Below, in pieces: positions 40,293 to 47,780 of a stretch of DNA of 52,010 nt. The position numbers and the translations under genes were made by a program. The stretch is from Lachnospiraceae bacterium UBA4711 (GTDB lineage: Bacteria; Bacillota; Clostridia; Lachnospirales; Lachnospiraceae): contig DHJV01000009.1 in NCBI GenBank assembly GCA_002404515.1, forward strand, positions 5,596 through 57,605, in the 5' to 3' direction. The notes under the pieces were generated by a model. That model worked only from the letters and a program-made list of their open reading frames with translations, was not told the DNA's origin and searched no databases. Numbering within the stretch: position 1 is the stretch's first letter; each line of letters opens with the position of its first letter.

Positions 40293-40923
40293 CAAAAAAC
40301 CTCCGGAGCCATTCCTGCATTTTTCTTTAATGGCTACCTCCGGGCAGACTCCCCCTGCGAAAATCGCAAGAGCGTCAACCATACCTCCTGAATATCTGAC
40401 TTCATCCACATGATGATCATGCTTCCGACACACTTTCTACAAGCTCCACCGCCGTATTCCACTTGCTTCATCTTTCGATTGATCTGTGCGCCCCCTGGGG
40501 TGTATTACCATCTCCCCCAACGGATTACCTTCCGCAGGATAGTTTTAACCAATGTACTGTCCGTCCGGACAGGTTAGGCTTATTGAGGTCATTCTTCTGC
40601 ATCCAACCCCTGACGTTATCAGTATAGGATATTCTTGGTCTACACTGAGCCGAGTGCATTTATTATTTAGGCTGCACTATACCAGCTAGATTATACAGGG
40701 CTTTTGTTCCTGTGGCACGCCGGCATGGTAATCTGGAAATTCGTCTCGATCCGGCTGTGCCCTCTCATTTAAGATATGAGCATCTAAGAAAAAAGGCTGA
40801 CCTTAACTAAGCCACGCGCATTTTCTATTTTTTGAAGCTGCGCCCGCCTGTTTTTCTCTTCTTCAGTTTATCTATGTAGCACGCCTGCAGATCTAAGCGA
40901 CCTCCTGGCGAACATAGCACAAT
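40293..40923 (-). ncRNA. Large structured non-coding RNA candidate (about 630 nt)
   Basis: This stretch has no open frame of 60 codons on either strand and is clearly richer in GC than the intergenic DNA around it. On the minus strand it shows many paired segments: CTATGT/ACATAG around CGCC/GGCG; GGCAC-GCCGG with CCGGC-GTGCC; ACAGG/CCTGT; AGTGCA/TGCACT; CTGTCC-GGAC-GGACAG; CGGA/TCCG; GGGG/CCCC; GCGA/TCGC. It ends in a strong terminator hairpin (AATGGC-TCCGG with CCGGAG-GCCATT) and TTTTTTGG. Size, ornate folding and position on a mobile element recall the ROOL and GOLLD classes of large RNAs. I cannot assign it to either. Its promoter is not clear. Confidence 0.65.
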
Positions 40924-40968
40924 AAAAAAGTCCTGAGCAGATATCCTATAAATAAACTGCCCAGGACT
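40924..40968 (-). terminator. Terminator of the maintenance operon
   Basis: On the minus strand AGTCCTGGGCAG pairs with CTGCTCAGGACT (12 bp, one mismatch), followed by TTTTTTATT. It ends transcription from the 46-41 kb operon or is the 5' boundary of the structured RNA. Confidence 0.85.
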
Positions 40969-41035
40969 TCTGATTCAACCAGCCGTATAAATTTTCGTTT
41001 TATACTTGATTTTGTCTGCATAGTCTGTTATTTTA

Positions 41036-41098
41036 TTTATAGGGTTTATAGGGTTATAGGTTATTTATAGGTTTTATAGGTTTTATAGATTTATGGGT
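41036..41098. repeat. Iteron-like 9-bp tandem repeats (TTTATAGGK)
   Basis: About seven tandem copies of TTTATAGGG/T with small indels. Tandem AT-rich 9-mers next to a ParM-type module resemble plasmid iterons, but no Rep protein gene is visible in the window; a role as binding site or promoter element for the RNA is equally possible. Confidence 0.65.
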
Positions 41099-41120
41099 AA
41101 TCTATTCCATTTACTGATTT

Positions 41121-41146
41121 GATATCGTATTTGCCGATACGATATC
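41121..41146. promoter_or_regulatory. Perfect 10-bp inverted repeat GATATCGTAT/ATACGATATC
   Basis: The arms (41121-41130, 41137-41146) are separated by six bases. Length and symmetry fit a protein operator. It lies between the iteron-like repeats and the end of the maintenance operon. Confidence 0.55.
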
Positions 41147-41152
41147 GCAAAG

Positions 41153-41182
41153 AACGGATGAGTTGTAGCTCATCCGTTTTTT
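41153..41182 (+). terminator. Terminator-like hairpin on the plus strand
   Basis: AACGGATGAG pairs with CTCATCCGTT (10 bp), followed by TTTTTT on the plus strand. No plus-strand gene is seen before it; it may block antisense reading into the maintenance operon. Confidence 0.6.
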
Positions 41183-41317
41183 CTATGTACTTTTTTCTTC
41201 CTCGCCGGAGTTGCTTACGTTCTTCTCCTGCTGCTTCAAGTCTGCAAACTTTTCTGCATACTCTTTCAAAACACCGTTACTGTTTTTCTGCTCGATATCA
41301 ATCGTTATCTTATCCAT
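41183..41317 (-). CDS. Small hydrophilic protein of 44 aa
   Basis: ATG 41317 has AAAGGAGGAG upstream. The protein (MDKITIDIEQKNSNGVLKEY, then a Lys/Glu-rich helix) is charged and ends at TAG 41183 in front of the terminator-like hairpin. It is probably the last gene of the maintenance operon. No family was recognised. Confidence 0.6.
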   Translation of the reverse strand: MDKITIDIEQKNSNGVLKEYAEKFADLKQQEKNVSNSGEEEKST

Positions 41318-41384
41318 GCTTGTCTCCTCCTTTCCTGGAATAATATGTAATGGCTTCTGTGATATATTTAATCGAATGCTTCAT
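41310..41384 (-). CDS. Possible tiny protein of 24 aa coupled to the next gene
   Basis: MKHSIKYITEAITYYSRKGG-DKHG runs from ATG 41384 to TAA 41310, and its stop overlaps the start of the 44-aa gene by eight bases. No good ribosome site precedes it. It may only couple translation. Confidence 0.35.
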   Translation of the reverse strand: MKHSIKYITEAITYYSRKGGDKHG

Positions 41385-41412
41385 GCATCCGGACCATCCT
41401 GTCTTGCCAGCA

Positions 41413-41640
41413 TCAAAGCATTTCCATGATCGCCAAGAATAAACATGCAGCGACTGAAAATACTATTGCAAATTTCATGATGAATCTTCTTATATCTCTT
41501 TTATAGACAAGTAAATACATCTGGGTAAATTGTTCTTTCATTGCATCTGAACTCGTATTCATGCTATCTTTTATTTTTTCTATTCTGTCTTTCTGATTTT
41601 TAAGTTCCTTTTGCAGAATATCCAGTTCTTCGGAATCCAT
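41413..41640 (-). CDS. Small membrane protein with cytoplasmic coiled coil
   Basis: The 75-aa protein has an N-terminal coiled coil (LDILQKELKNQKDRIEKIK) and a C-terminal membrane segment (FAIVFSVAACLFLAIMEML). GAGGAAAAT precedes the ATG. It resembles small holin-associated or tail-anchored proteins only in layout; function is unknown. Confidence 0.6.
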   Translation of the reverse strand: MDSEELDILQKELKNQKDRIEKIKDSMNTSSDAMKEQFTQMYLLVYKRDIRRFIMKFAIVFSVAACLFLAIMEML

Positions 41641-41682
41641 TTTATTTTCCTCCTATCACTTTCGAAATCTTTAAATCGGAAA

Positions 41683-42015
41683 TCATTTCTTTATCGGAAA
41701 AGAATAAAGAGACACAGGTAAGATGTATTTGTGCCGATATAGAACCTCATTTACAAATCTTAAATCTTCATCGCTGATTTCCGCAGCATTCATAGCTTCT
41801 ATCTTTTGCGATAACTGTTTTATGTCACCACAATAATTGATCGCAATCCTTCTTCTACTTCCGTGCACAGCTTCCCGATAATTCCAAACCTGCACATCGG
41901 TTTCAATCCCATAAACCCATTTTGACAGTTTTCTCCTGTCTTTTTCCGGCATATCATATAACTCTGTCTGAGACTGAATTGGGTAATATTTCTTAAAAAA
42001 GGATGAATTAAACAT
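41683..42015 (-). CDS. Hypothetical protein, basic
   Basis: The 110-aa soluble protein starts MFNSSFFKKYYPIQSQTELY and has a basic middle (NYREAVHGSRRRIAINYCGD). ATG 42015 follows CAGGAGA and lies within the end of the upstream gene, so translation is coupled. No family was recognised. Confidence 0.6.
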   Translation of the reverse strand: MFNSSFFKKYYPIQSQTELYDMPEKDRRKLSKWVYGIETDVQVWNYREAVHGSRRRIAINYCGDIKQLSQKIEAMNAAEISDEDLRFVNEVLYRHKYILPVSLYSFPIKK

Positions 42016-42301
42016 GATTTTCTCCTGTTTCTTTGAATATTGTTTTCCCAATATCTTCCTCCGAAAAATATATTGCTTCCCTCTTTATCGTTTCCGCGTG
42101 ATAGGTTATGTTTTTGTCCCTGGTAATTTCTATATCTTTAATAGATGCCTTCCGAGCTTCCCCGGCTTTCAGTTGGTATATTTCCTGTCCTATCTTCAGA
42201 GCTGGTAGTTCATACAACTTTTCTGCGTTTTTATATTTTTTTCGTTCACGATAACCCGCAAGCAAAATTGGCAGCAACATGATGAGTTCCAGCACTGACA
42301 C
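42008..42301 (-). CDS. Hypothetical membrane-anchored protein
   Basis: The 97-aa protein begins with a hydrophobic segment (VLELIMLLPILLAGYRERKK) and continues with a strand-rich domain (IGQEIYQLKAGEARKASIKD). The GTG start has only a distant AGAGGTAA, so a downstream start is possible. Function is unknown. Confidence 0.55.
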   Translation of the reverse strand: MSVLELIMLLPILLAGYRERKKYKNAEKLYELPALKIGQEIYQLKAGEARKASIKDIEITRDKNITYHAETIKREAIYFSEEDIGKTIFKETGENHV

Positions 42302-42324
42302 AGTATGTATTATTTGCTCTATAT

Positions 42325-42633
42325 TTACCTCTTTCTAACATCTTTTACTATCTCAACGATTGTTATCACAATCGGAATAAAAAACAGCACCAAAAAAATT
42401 ATGCCGCTTGCCGTTGATAAGTCCCATGCTTTTTTGAAAAGTTGCTGATTTCCAAAGTAGAAAACTGCCGCAAAACACTCTAATCCCATAATGCAGGCGG
42501 CTTCCAGAGCCCGAACGCGCAGTTCGTCAGACATCAATTCTATTGATTTTATCTCTAAGTAAATTGCTCTGAACACCATTATTGCAATCACAATCGTTAC
42601 TATTATTCCTGATGTTTTACTATCTATAACCAT
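42325..42633 (-). CDS. Small polytopic membrane protein
   Basis: The 102-aa protein has three hydrophobic segments (SGIIVTIVIAIMVFRAIYL; EAACIMGLECFAAVFYFG; GIIFLVLFFIPIVITIVEIV). ATG 42633 follows AGGGGGG; longer starts would overlap the DUF5348-like gene. Function is unknown. Confidence 0.6.
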   Translation of the reverse strand: MVIDSKTSGIIVTIVIAIMVFRAIYLEIKSIELMSDELRVRALEAACIMGLECFAAVFYFGNQQLFKKAWDLSTASGIIFLVLFFIPIVITIVEIVKDVRKR

Positions 42634-42646
42634 GCTTTCCCCCCTA

Positions 42647-43114
42647 TTATCTGCTCCGGTAACGTACCTGAACCTCTGTAATATCCTTCTTGCATCCCAC
42701 GATATAATAATTGCTGCCATTATGTTCGATTCTCGATGCAGCCCAGTACGGCTTGCAGCGGTCATCATCGAAATCGTAATATTGTTCATCATCCGTGCAA
42801 TAGTACTCGATGCCGCAGCCGGATGTAAACTCGTGACCATTCAATGCATACCTGCCGTTTGCCTTTCTTGTAAGCCTTCCTGTCGCCTCAACCGGCTTGC
42901 TGAAGTAGTCCATCGTCCAGGATACATCCTGCAGCTTCTTCATGACGGCGATAAACTCTTTCATAAACTGCAGCTTATTGGGATCCTCTGTAACCGCTTC
43001 CCAATCTTCAATTCCGGATAAATCGTCGTACCAATCAAATCTGGATGCGGAAACAAGATACTTGATATCATTGTCGAGCTTAATAAGTTTTGCTGCTAAA
43101 TCGTCTAATTTCAT
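42647..43114 (-). CDS. DUF5348-like protein
   Basis: The 155-aa protein has a C-terminal domain with GRLTRKANGRYALNGHEFTS, YWAASRIEHNGSNYYIVG and VQVRYRSR, the pattern of DUF5348 proteins of Clostridia mobile elements. The N-terminal 60 residues are helical. Start and upstream stop overlap (TAATG). Function of the family is unknown. Confidence 0.75.
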   Translation of the reverse strand: MKLDDLAAKLIKLDNDIKYLVSASRFDWYDDLSGIEDWEAVTEDPNKLQFMKEFIAVMKKLQDVSWTMDYFSKPVEATGRLTRKANGRYALNGHEFTSGCGIEYYCTDDEQYYDFDDDRCKPYWAASRIEHNGSNYYIVGCKKDITEVQVRYRSR

Positions 43115-43626
43115 TATGAAAAACCCCCTTTTGCTAAAAAATCTAATGCCTCCTGTGATACTACCGGATCCGGTGTCTGTACAGGAGGCTGCTCCGGATC
43201 CACGGATTGAGCATCTGCTTCCTGCTCTTTTTGTTTTATCCCGGCTGACGTCTGCTTCTGCGCTTCCGGTTCTGCCGGTTCCTGCATGAACTGAGAATGC
43301 AGCGTTCTGCCTTTTCCCATATTCTGCATGCTGTCTTCTGTATTTTGACGATTGCGCTCCGGTGAATCATATACTGCAGATTGCTCTAATGCAGATATTC
43401 TTCCAGAGAGCATCTCCAGCATCGTTTTAATCTCGCTATTTGCCCCAGTGTCCTTCCCAGGAACTGCTACGCCTGCACCATCAAGCAGCGAACGTATAAG
43501 TACATCTTTGATCAGCTTGTTCCTGGCGGATGTCGTCTGTTGGATTGCGAGAGTATCGTACAAACGGTGATCCAGCGGATTGTTCATATCCAGTCGGAAG
43601 GTGATTGTCTTGTAATTTGCTGCCAT
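43114..43626 (-). CDS. ParR-like partition adaptor candidate
   Basis: The 170-aa protein starts with an RHH-like segment (TITFRLDMNNPLDHRLYDTL, then ARNKLIKDVLIRSLL) and has a long Gln/Glu/Pro-rich disordered tail. Small DNA-binding proteins of this layout directly follow ParM/StbA genes and link DNA to the actin filament. No centromere-like repeats are evident beside it, so the role is inferred from position and the N-terminal fold. Confidence 0.65.
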   Translation of the reverse strand: MAANYKTITFRLDMNNPLDHRLYDTLAIQQTTSARNKLIKDVLIRSLLDGAGVAVPGKDTGANSEIKTMLEMLSGRISALEQSAVYDSPERNRQNTEDSMQNMGKGRTLHSQFMQEPAEPEAQKQTSAGIKQKEQEADAQSVDPEQPPVQTPDPVVSQEALDFLAKGGFS

Positions 43627-43643
43627 ATCCGATCAGCTCCCCT

Positions 43644-44567
43644 CTATACATTCTTGTATTTCGCATCCATCGTTTTTGCCAGAAGCTCATACCCCTTCGC
43701 ATTCACACAGATATCCTCGATGAATGTGATATTATGCTCTGTTCCAAGCATAGCCCCTCCAAAGCGTTTGATCACACCGGCTCCGCCGCCAACAAAAAAC
43801 GTCTGAACAAGTTCAAAGTTTACTTTGTTCTGCCGAAGAAGCTTGATCGCTTCTTCTGTCCAATCGCGGATCGCATCCTCACATACTGCGATTACACCAT
43901 CCGGCAAGCCGGCATTCTGAGGGGCGCCCATTATTATTTGGATGATAGAATCTTCCGGAAGTGTTGAATTATATTTATTTGAGATTCGGGCATTGACTGA
44001 CGCAATACAGTTGTTAATTCCGAACTGTACTGTCTTTGCCTTTCCAAGATCGACTGATTTATCTGCGTTGATTGGCAGGATCTCAGTCGTGCCGGTTCCC
44101 ATGTCTACGAGATAGCATGGTCCTTTGATATCATTTAATCTATGTGCAATGGCAGCATAACCCTGTGGAAAAACGTATACATGTGGACTGATCGTGCATT
44201 TATATGCTTTGTCCTCATACTGAAATTCCACCACATCATGTTGCTTCATGTATGCAATCAGCTTGTCCTTTTCGGCGCCATACCGCATAAGTGGTACTCC
44301 TAACGCAAGCACAATCTCTGCATCATATATACCAACAAGCTTCATTTCCTCGGCGATTGCCGCAAGTGACAAGATGTAGTAATCTTCATTTACTGTCTTG
44401 TCCTCTGTGATTCCGTCATTTGCCACGCCAACCTGATAAAATCTGTCCTGAAATTCTACTACACGATTCATCATCGGTGGGCGGTCTGACAGATGTGCTA
44501 CACCTGCCGGAAAGCTTGTATTCTTCGTCTTTACATATCCATATCCTGCATCAATTCCTATTATCAT
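43644..44567 (-). CDS. ParM/StbA-like actin-family ATPase
   Basis: The 307-aa protein has actin-fold nucleotide motifs: phosphate 1 MIIGIDAGYGYVKTKN, phosphate 2 LVDMGTGTTEIL, and the adenosine motif TFFVGGGAGVIKRFG near residue 265. ParM-type filaments push plasmid copies apart. Presence on an ICE suggests a stage as a replicating circle. ATG 44567 follows GGAGGGTG. Confidence 0.88.
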   Translation of the reverse strand: MIIGIDAGYGYVKTKNTSFPAGVAHLSDRPPMMNRVVEFQDRFYQVGVANDGITEDKTVNEDYYILSLAAIAEEMKLVGIYDAEIVLALGVPLMRYGAEKDKLIAYMKQHDVVEFQYEDKAYKCTISPHVYVFPQGYAAIAHRLNDIKGPCYLVDMGTGTTEILPINADKSVDLGKAKTVQFGINNCIASVNARISNKYNSTLPEDSIIQIIMGAPQNAGLPDGVIAVCEDAIRDWTEEAIKLLRQNKVNFELVQTFFVGGGAGVIKRFGGAMLGTEHNITFIEDICVNAKGYELLAKTMDAKYKNV

Positions 44568-44569
44568 AA

Positions 44570-45259
44570 TTAACACCCTCCTGATTTTCTTCCTCTGCTC
44601 GCACTGAATTCGTTTTTATCAAGTGCTTCTTTAAGCTCCTTACTCAGCTTGTTCTTTATCTCTTCCGGCGAAAGTAATGTTGCATCCTCTCCTCGCAGAT
44701 CAGCAACCGTGAGCTGCCTAACCATTTCGCAGGTATTGTTGATCATTGCCCGAAGTGTCTTGTGTGAACTTCCGTATTTGGTTTCGAGCGACCGAAATCC
44801 GGATTCTTCCTTATACGCTGTTTTGTTTTTTTCTCCGTCTTCTCTCCGATACAGATATTCTTCGCAGATTCCATAGTGGAGCGGATATGGAATCGCGCAC
44901 ATGTTGAAGATCTGCAGGATTCGATGAAGGCTATTGATATTGTCTTCTACTCTATCCAAACACTGCATAAGTTTTTTCTGGCGCTCAAATATATTCGCCT
45001 GCGACAGTCTCGCGTGTTGATTATATGCGGCGTCTGTAAACCCTGAAGATCGGATTCCTAAATTATCCTGGCTTCCTCCGCCCGGGAATACGATTGCTGC
45101 TTCCTCTGCCACCAATTCATCGATCTGTTCTAAAATGTTTTTTTTAGTATTCTGATAAATACCCAACAATCGTTTCCGATTCATAATACAGGACTTGACG
45201 TAGTTAACATCAATCTTGGTTGTTGGATAGTTGCTTCTCACATCATCCGGATTTATCAC
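44570..45259 (-). CDS. Hypothetical helical protein upstream of parM
   Basis: The 229-aa soluble protein is mainly helical (NTKKNILEQIDELVAEEAAI; FERQKKLMQCLDRVEDNI) with a basic C-terminus (SASRGRKSGGC). The GTG start has GGGGGGAA before it. It abuts the ParM-like gene. No family was recognised. Confidence 0.65.
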   Translation of the reverse strand: MINPDDVRSNYPTTKIDVNYVKSCIMNRKRLLGIYQNTKKNILEQIDELVAEEAAIVFPGGGSQDNLGIRSSGFTDAAYNQHARLSQANIFERQKKLMQCLDRVEDNINSLHRILQIFNMCAIPYPLHYGICEEYLYRREDGEKNKTAYKEESGFRSLETKYGSSHKTLRAMINNTCEMVRQLTVADLRGEDATLLSPEEIKNKLSKELKEALDKNEFSASRGRKSGGC

Positions 45260-45283
45260 AGTCTCTTATTCCCCCCTTTCCGT

Positions 45284-45613
45284 TTAATCGTCTGAGAAGT
45301 CGATTTCCTGTTTCTTTTTAGCTGCTGCTTGTTCTGCAGATAAAAAAGAATCAATGAAATAAATCCTTGTCGGTGCTATTATGTTGTAATCAATAATGCT
45401 GCCGACTATCATTACTCGCTTCCCAAGGTTCTCAGTGATAATGTATGGTTGAATTGTTTTTTCAATCATGTACCGCAAATTCGTTGCTATGATATAGTTC
45501 ATCGGCTTTACTCCGCCCCTATAAAGAAGATTGAAAACGGCGGTTCCATCCTGCTGCTGAATTGCAGGCGAATTTACGGTACCTAATATTTCGATTGCAT
45601 TAAAATCTGGCAT
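45284..45613 (-). CDS. Possible OB-fold single-strand binding protein
   Basis: The 109-aa protein is strand-rich (AIEILGTVNSPAIQQQDGTA; GKRVMIVGSIIDYN) and ends in an acidic tip EIDFSDD, reminiscent of SSB proteins. The resemblance is weak and rests on layout only. AAAGGAA precedes ATG 45613. Confidence 0.5.
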   Translation of the reverse strand: MPDFNAIEILGTVNSPAIQQQDGTAVFNLLYRGGVKPMNYIIATNLRYMIEKTIQPYIITENLGKRVMIVGSIIDYNIIAPTRIYFIDSFLSAEQAAAKKKQEIDFSDD

Positions 45614-45623
45614 ATTCCTTTCC

Positions 45624-45827
45624 TCATGCTTCCAAGATTTCCGGGACCGTAATTCCTGTCACTTCCTCAAATTTCTGTTTTGTGATCAGATAAGTCCATT
45701 GGTTCGAGGTCTTGACGGCAACACCGAATTTAAGTTGTCCTTCCCGAATTCCTATCCGGACGAATTGATCTGACGCACCAAGAAGCTTCGCTGCCTGGTG
45801 AACTGTGAGCCTATTTTCATTTTGCAT
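45624..45827 (-). CDS. MerR/Xis-type helix-turn-helix protein
   Basis: The 67-aa protein has NRLTVHQAAKLLGASDQFVR followed by IREGQLKFG, a MerR/excisionase-like winged helix. ATG 45827 follows AGGAGG at nine bases. It could be an excisionase or an early regulator; it is 2 kb from the integrase and on the opposite strand. Confidence 0.75.
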   Translation of the reverse strand: MQNENRLTVHQAAKLLGASDQFVRIGIREGQLKFGVAVKTSNQWTYLITKQKFEEVTGITVPEILEA

Positions 45828-45858
45828 GTACTTCAACCTCCTATGATTTTATTGGGAT

Positions 45859-46056
45859 TCAAATATGTGCTTGCTTGGGGCTTGCTGAATCCCGCTTTGA
45901 TATCGATTGTGCGTCTGGTAATCCATTATTAAGTTCCAATCCGATCATTACACCTTGAAGGAGTAACTTCTTTTCCGGTGGCATTGAAATCAACTGCTGA
46001 ATAAAACTTAGGTCGACCGCACTCACCATCGTTGCATTATGATCTTCCTTGTACAT
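45859..46056 (-). CDS. Small first protein of the maintenance operon
   Basis: The 65-aa protein (SFIQQLISMPPEKKLLLQGV, then MIGLELNNGLP) resembles small helical proteins that often follow repressor-controlled promoters in Firmicutes elements. ATG 46056 follows AAGGAGTG. Function is unknown. Confidence 0.65.
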   Translation of the reverse strand: MYKEDHNATMVSAVDLSFIQQLISMPPEKKLLLQGVMIGLELNNGLPDAQSISKRDSASPKQAHI

Positions 46057-46120
46057 ATTGCTCACTCCTTTCCTATATGTTTTTAACACAATTTTAATTT
46101 ATTTATGTGTCTATATACAG

Positions 46121-46211
46121 ATATTAACATTTTTATATATGTGTGTCAACACATTTTGTTTCTTTTTATACTTACAATTGTGTTGACATACCTTTTTTTA
46201 TGTTTTATATT
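46121..46211. promoter_or_regulatory. Divergent early promoters with repressor operators
   Basis: Plus strand: TTGACA 46183-46188, 17 bp, TATATT 46206-46211 (to the XRE gene). Minus strand: TTGACA 46149-46144, 17 bp, TAATAT 46126-46121 (to the maintenance operon). The inverted pair TGTCAACACA/TGTGTTGACA covers both -35 boxes, so one repressor bound there could silence both directions. Confidence 0.85.
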
Positions 46212-46243
46212 TAAGTAAAATGCGAAAGGAGGTAATAATCGCT

Positions 46244-46744
46244 ATGGAAATATATGAAAGATTGCGCGAACTGCGCAAAAATCATTTGAAAATGAGTATG
46301 GAAACTTTTGGAAATCGTCTTGGAGTTAGTCGGGACACTATAAACAATATCGAACTTAACAGATTAGCACGTCCCGAAAAAAAAATAAGTCTCTACAAAT
46401 TAGTATGCAAAGAATTTAATGTGTCTGAAAACTGGTTGTTTAATGGTGTCGAACCAATTTTTATCAACCATGATACATCTACTATGGAAAAATTAAGGCA
46501 AGAGTTTGATTTGGACGATTTTAGTTACAACCTCGTGCACGAGTATTTGAAACTAGATGCCAATACCCGGCAGACAGTGCGGGATTTCTTCTATAATGTT
46601 ATAAACAAGGACACAATCAACGTTGAGAATGAAAAATCCGAAATTGAACTCCAATATGATGCAGCGCCCAAAACGTCAGAGGAACTCGAAGCTCTCTATC
46701 TAACTCAACCTGCAGTTAAGAAAAATGGAACGGATGAAAAATAA
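46244..46744 (+). CDS. XRE-family repressor
   Basis: The 166-aa protein has an N-terminal helix-turn-helix (MSMETFGNRLGVSRDTINNI) and a C-terminal helical region after residue 80. It is divergent from the maintenance operon and is the likely ICE immunity/lysogeny-type repressor acting on the shared operators. ATG 46244 has AAAGGAGG upstream; the earlier ATG at 46220 has none. Confidence 0.9.
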   Translation: MEIYERLRELRKNHLKMSMETFGNRLGVSRDTINNIELNRLARPEKKISLYKLVCKEFNVSENWLFNGVEPIFINHDTSTMEKLRQEFDLDDFSYNLVHEYLKLDANTRQTVRDFFYNVINKDTINVENEKSEIELQYDAAPKTSEELEALYLTQPAVKKNGTDEK

Positions 46745-46922
46745 TTTAATGTTTGCCTATCTGGGGAATACTTGATTTCACCAAAACGAAATCCCCAGTA
46801 GTTGCACCTACTGGGGATTTCTCCTCTTTTGTTCGGTCTAGGCTCCGATTTTAGGCTAATTGTCGCTTCCATCTGATTATAACAATTTCGTCTTATTCTG
46901 ACAACCATAGATCGTCGCAAAA
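46744..46922. pseudogene. Decayed copy of the Fst-like type I TA locus
   Basis: Its ends match the intact locus about 0.9-1.05 kb to the right: AATTTAAT-TTTGCC-AT..GGGGAATACTTGATTT (start) and TATAACAA-TTCG-CTTATT-TGACAACCATAG (end). On the minus strand the toxin promoter (TTGTCA, 17 bp, TATAAT) is kept, but the toxin ORF is deleted to its last codons. The antisense -10 box is also gone. Confidence 0.7.
46789..46820 (+). terminator. Terminator of the XRE gene
   Basis: A 13-bp perfect stem (AAATCCCCAGTAG/CTACTGGGGATTT) followed by CTCCTCTTTT. The A/T ends make it usable from both strands. It replaces the GCCCCAGAG hairpin of the intact TA copy. Confidence 0.8.
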
Positions 46923-47045
46923 CCAGAGAATGACCTTCTTTTTGTTGGCACCATCGAAATTGATATTTCTATACATTTTATTGTCTTTTAGATAATAAAT
47001 CGCATATATTTTGGTGTCAGGATACACAAAATTTAGCTTTATCAT
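46893..47045 (-). CDS. Possible small protein of 50 aa
   Basis: MIKLNFVYPDTKIYAIYYLK then a Lys/Asn-rich stretch and ILWFCDDLWLSE, starting at ATG 47045 with AAAGGAGA ten bases upstream. Its last 10 codons lie in the duplicated TA-locus sequence, so it may be a by-product of that rearrangement. No family was recognised. Confidence 0.4.
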   Translation of the reverse strand: MIKLNFVYPDTKIYAIYYLKDNKMYRNINFDGANKKKVILWFCDDLWLSE

Positions 47046-47136
47046 TTGAATTTCGTCTCCTTTCTCCTCTAATGAGGGATTTATATACCCATATATGTGC
47101 AAATTTTTGTACATAAAATTTAGCAGGGGTACATAA

Positions 47137-47190
47137 TTAGTAAGACGAAATCAAATTAAAAAAACGTACGTCAACATAAAATATATTCAT
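47137..47190 (-). CDS. Possible leader peptide of 17 aa
   Basis: MNIFYVDVRFFNLISSY has an unusually strong AAGGAGGGG ribosome site six bases before ATG 47190. A palindrome AGACGA-GA-TCGTCT lies upstream. It may be a leader peptide for the 50-aa frame or a remnant; evidence is limited to the ribosome site. Confidence 0.3.
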   Translation of the reverse strand: MNIFYVDVRFFNLISSY

Positions 47191-47252
47191 ATGACTCCCC
47201 TCCTTCGTATGTCCGTAGACGATCTCGTCTTTAGATTGCCGTTTGGGGTGTA

Positions 47253-47286
47253 AAATAAAAAACAGGCAGGGCTTAAATAGCCCTGC
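47253..47286 (-). terminator. Minus-strand terminator left of the holin-like locus
   Basis: GCAGGGCT pairs with AGCCCTGC, followed on the minus strand by CTGTTTTTTATTTT. It would stop minus-strand readthrough from the type I TA loci. Confidence 0.75.
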
Positions 47287-47427
47287 TGGTTATACAGAGG
47301 ATAGGGTGTAAAAATGAATTCTGGAATTTTTTAGAACAATTAATCAAAAATTAAATAGTATATATAACTGTGCAGCCGAGGGGTGTTACACCATATCCAT
47401 TCGAGTCTTGGAAGGGAGTGGTTCCTT

Positions 47428-47475
47428 ATGAGTACATATGAGGAATTTGTAACGATTCTGAATCATAGAAAGTAA
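47428..47475 (+). pseudogene. Shortened holin-like type I toxin (15 aa)
   Basis: MSTYEEFVTILNHRK keeps the start (MSTYEEF-ILx) and the basic tail of holin-like toxins but lacks the hydrophobic middle, so it is probably inactive. GGAAGGGAGTGG precedes it. The mRNA ends in the hairpin 47479-47511. Confidence 0.6.
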
Positions 47476-47478
47476 GAA

Positions 47479-47601
47479 AAACACCTCAGCCAGTCAAGCA
47501 TCGAGGTGTTTCTCTTTGAATAGTTTGCCGGACGGATAGGTCGCTTCTATCGCTCGGCTGTCTTGTTATATACATTATACAATATTTTTTATATTTGTCA
47601 A
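47479..47601 (-). ncRNA. Antisense antitoxin RNA of the shortened toxin, with promoter
   Basis: TTGACA (47601-47596) and TATAAT (47579-47574) are 16 bp apart on the minus strand. A transcript of about 90 nt would run from about 47567 to the hairpin AAACACCTC/GAGGTGTTT (47479-47511), overlapping the 3' end of the toxin mRNA. Confidence 0.65.
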
Positions 47602-47671
47602 AACAAACTCAGCTATATAAGGTGATGTGACTGGCAGAAAACAATTTAATATTTGCCGATCCGGGGAATAC

Positions 47672-47776
47672 TTGATTTAGCTTGGTGCATATGTTATAAT
47701 GGCATCAGCTAAAAGGATATAGTACCACGTGTACACAAAGCGAAAGCCCCAGAGCGTCACCTCTGGGGCTTTCTTT
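47672..47776 (+). ncRNA. Fst-type antisense antitoxin RNA (RNA II-like) with promoter
   Basis: TTGATT (47672-47677), 17 bp, TATAAT (47695-47700) starts an RNA of about 70 nt that ends in the shared hairpin GAAAGCCCCAGAG/CTCTGGGGCTTTC (47742-47773). Its 5' part (47711-47736, ending CCACGTGTACAC) repeats the DNA at the toxin start (47855-47884), so it is complementary to the toxin ribosome site and start codon, as in the pAD1 par locus. Confidence 0.75.
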
Positions 47777-47780
47777 TCGG

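Noticed and set aside
40293..40923. Group II intron, RNase P or tmRNA as explanation of the structured stretch
   Set aside because: No domain V-like hairpin, reverse transcriptase, RNase P core or tmRNA tag and acceptor features were seen.
46705..46920. 71-codon minus-strand ORF
   Set aside because: It spans the terminator hairpin of the XRE gene and the decayed TA copy.
47187..47249. 20-codon plus-strand ORF (MTPLLRMSVDDL-)
   Set aside because: No ribosome site; overlaps a minus-strand ribosome site and a palindrome.
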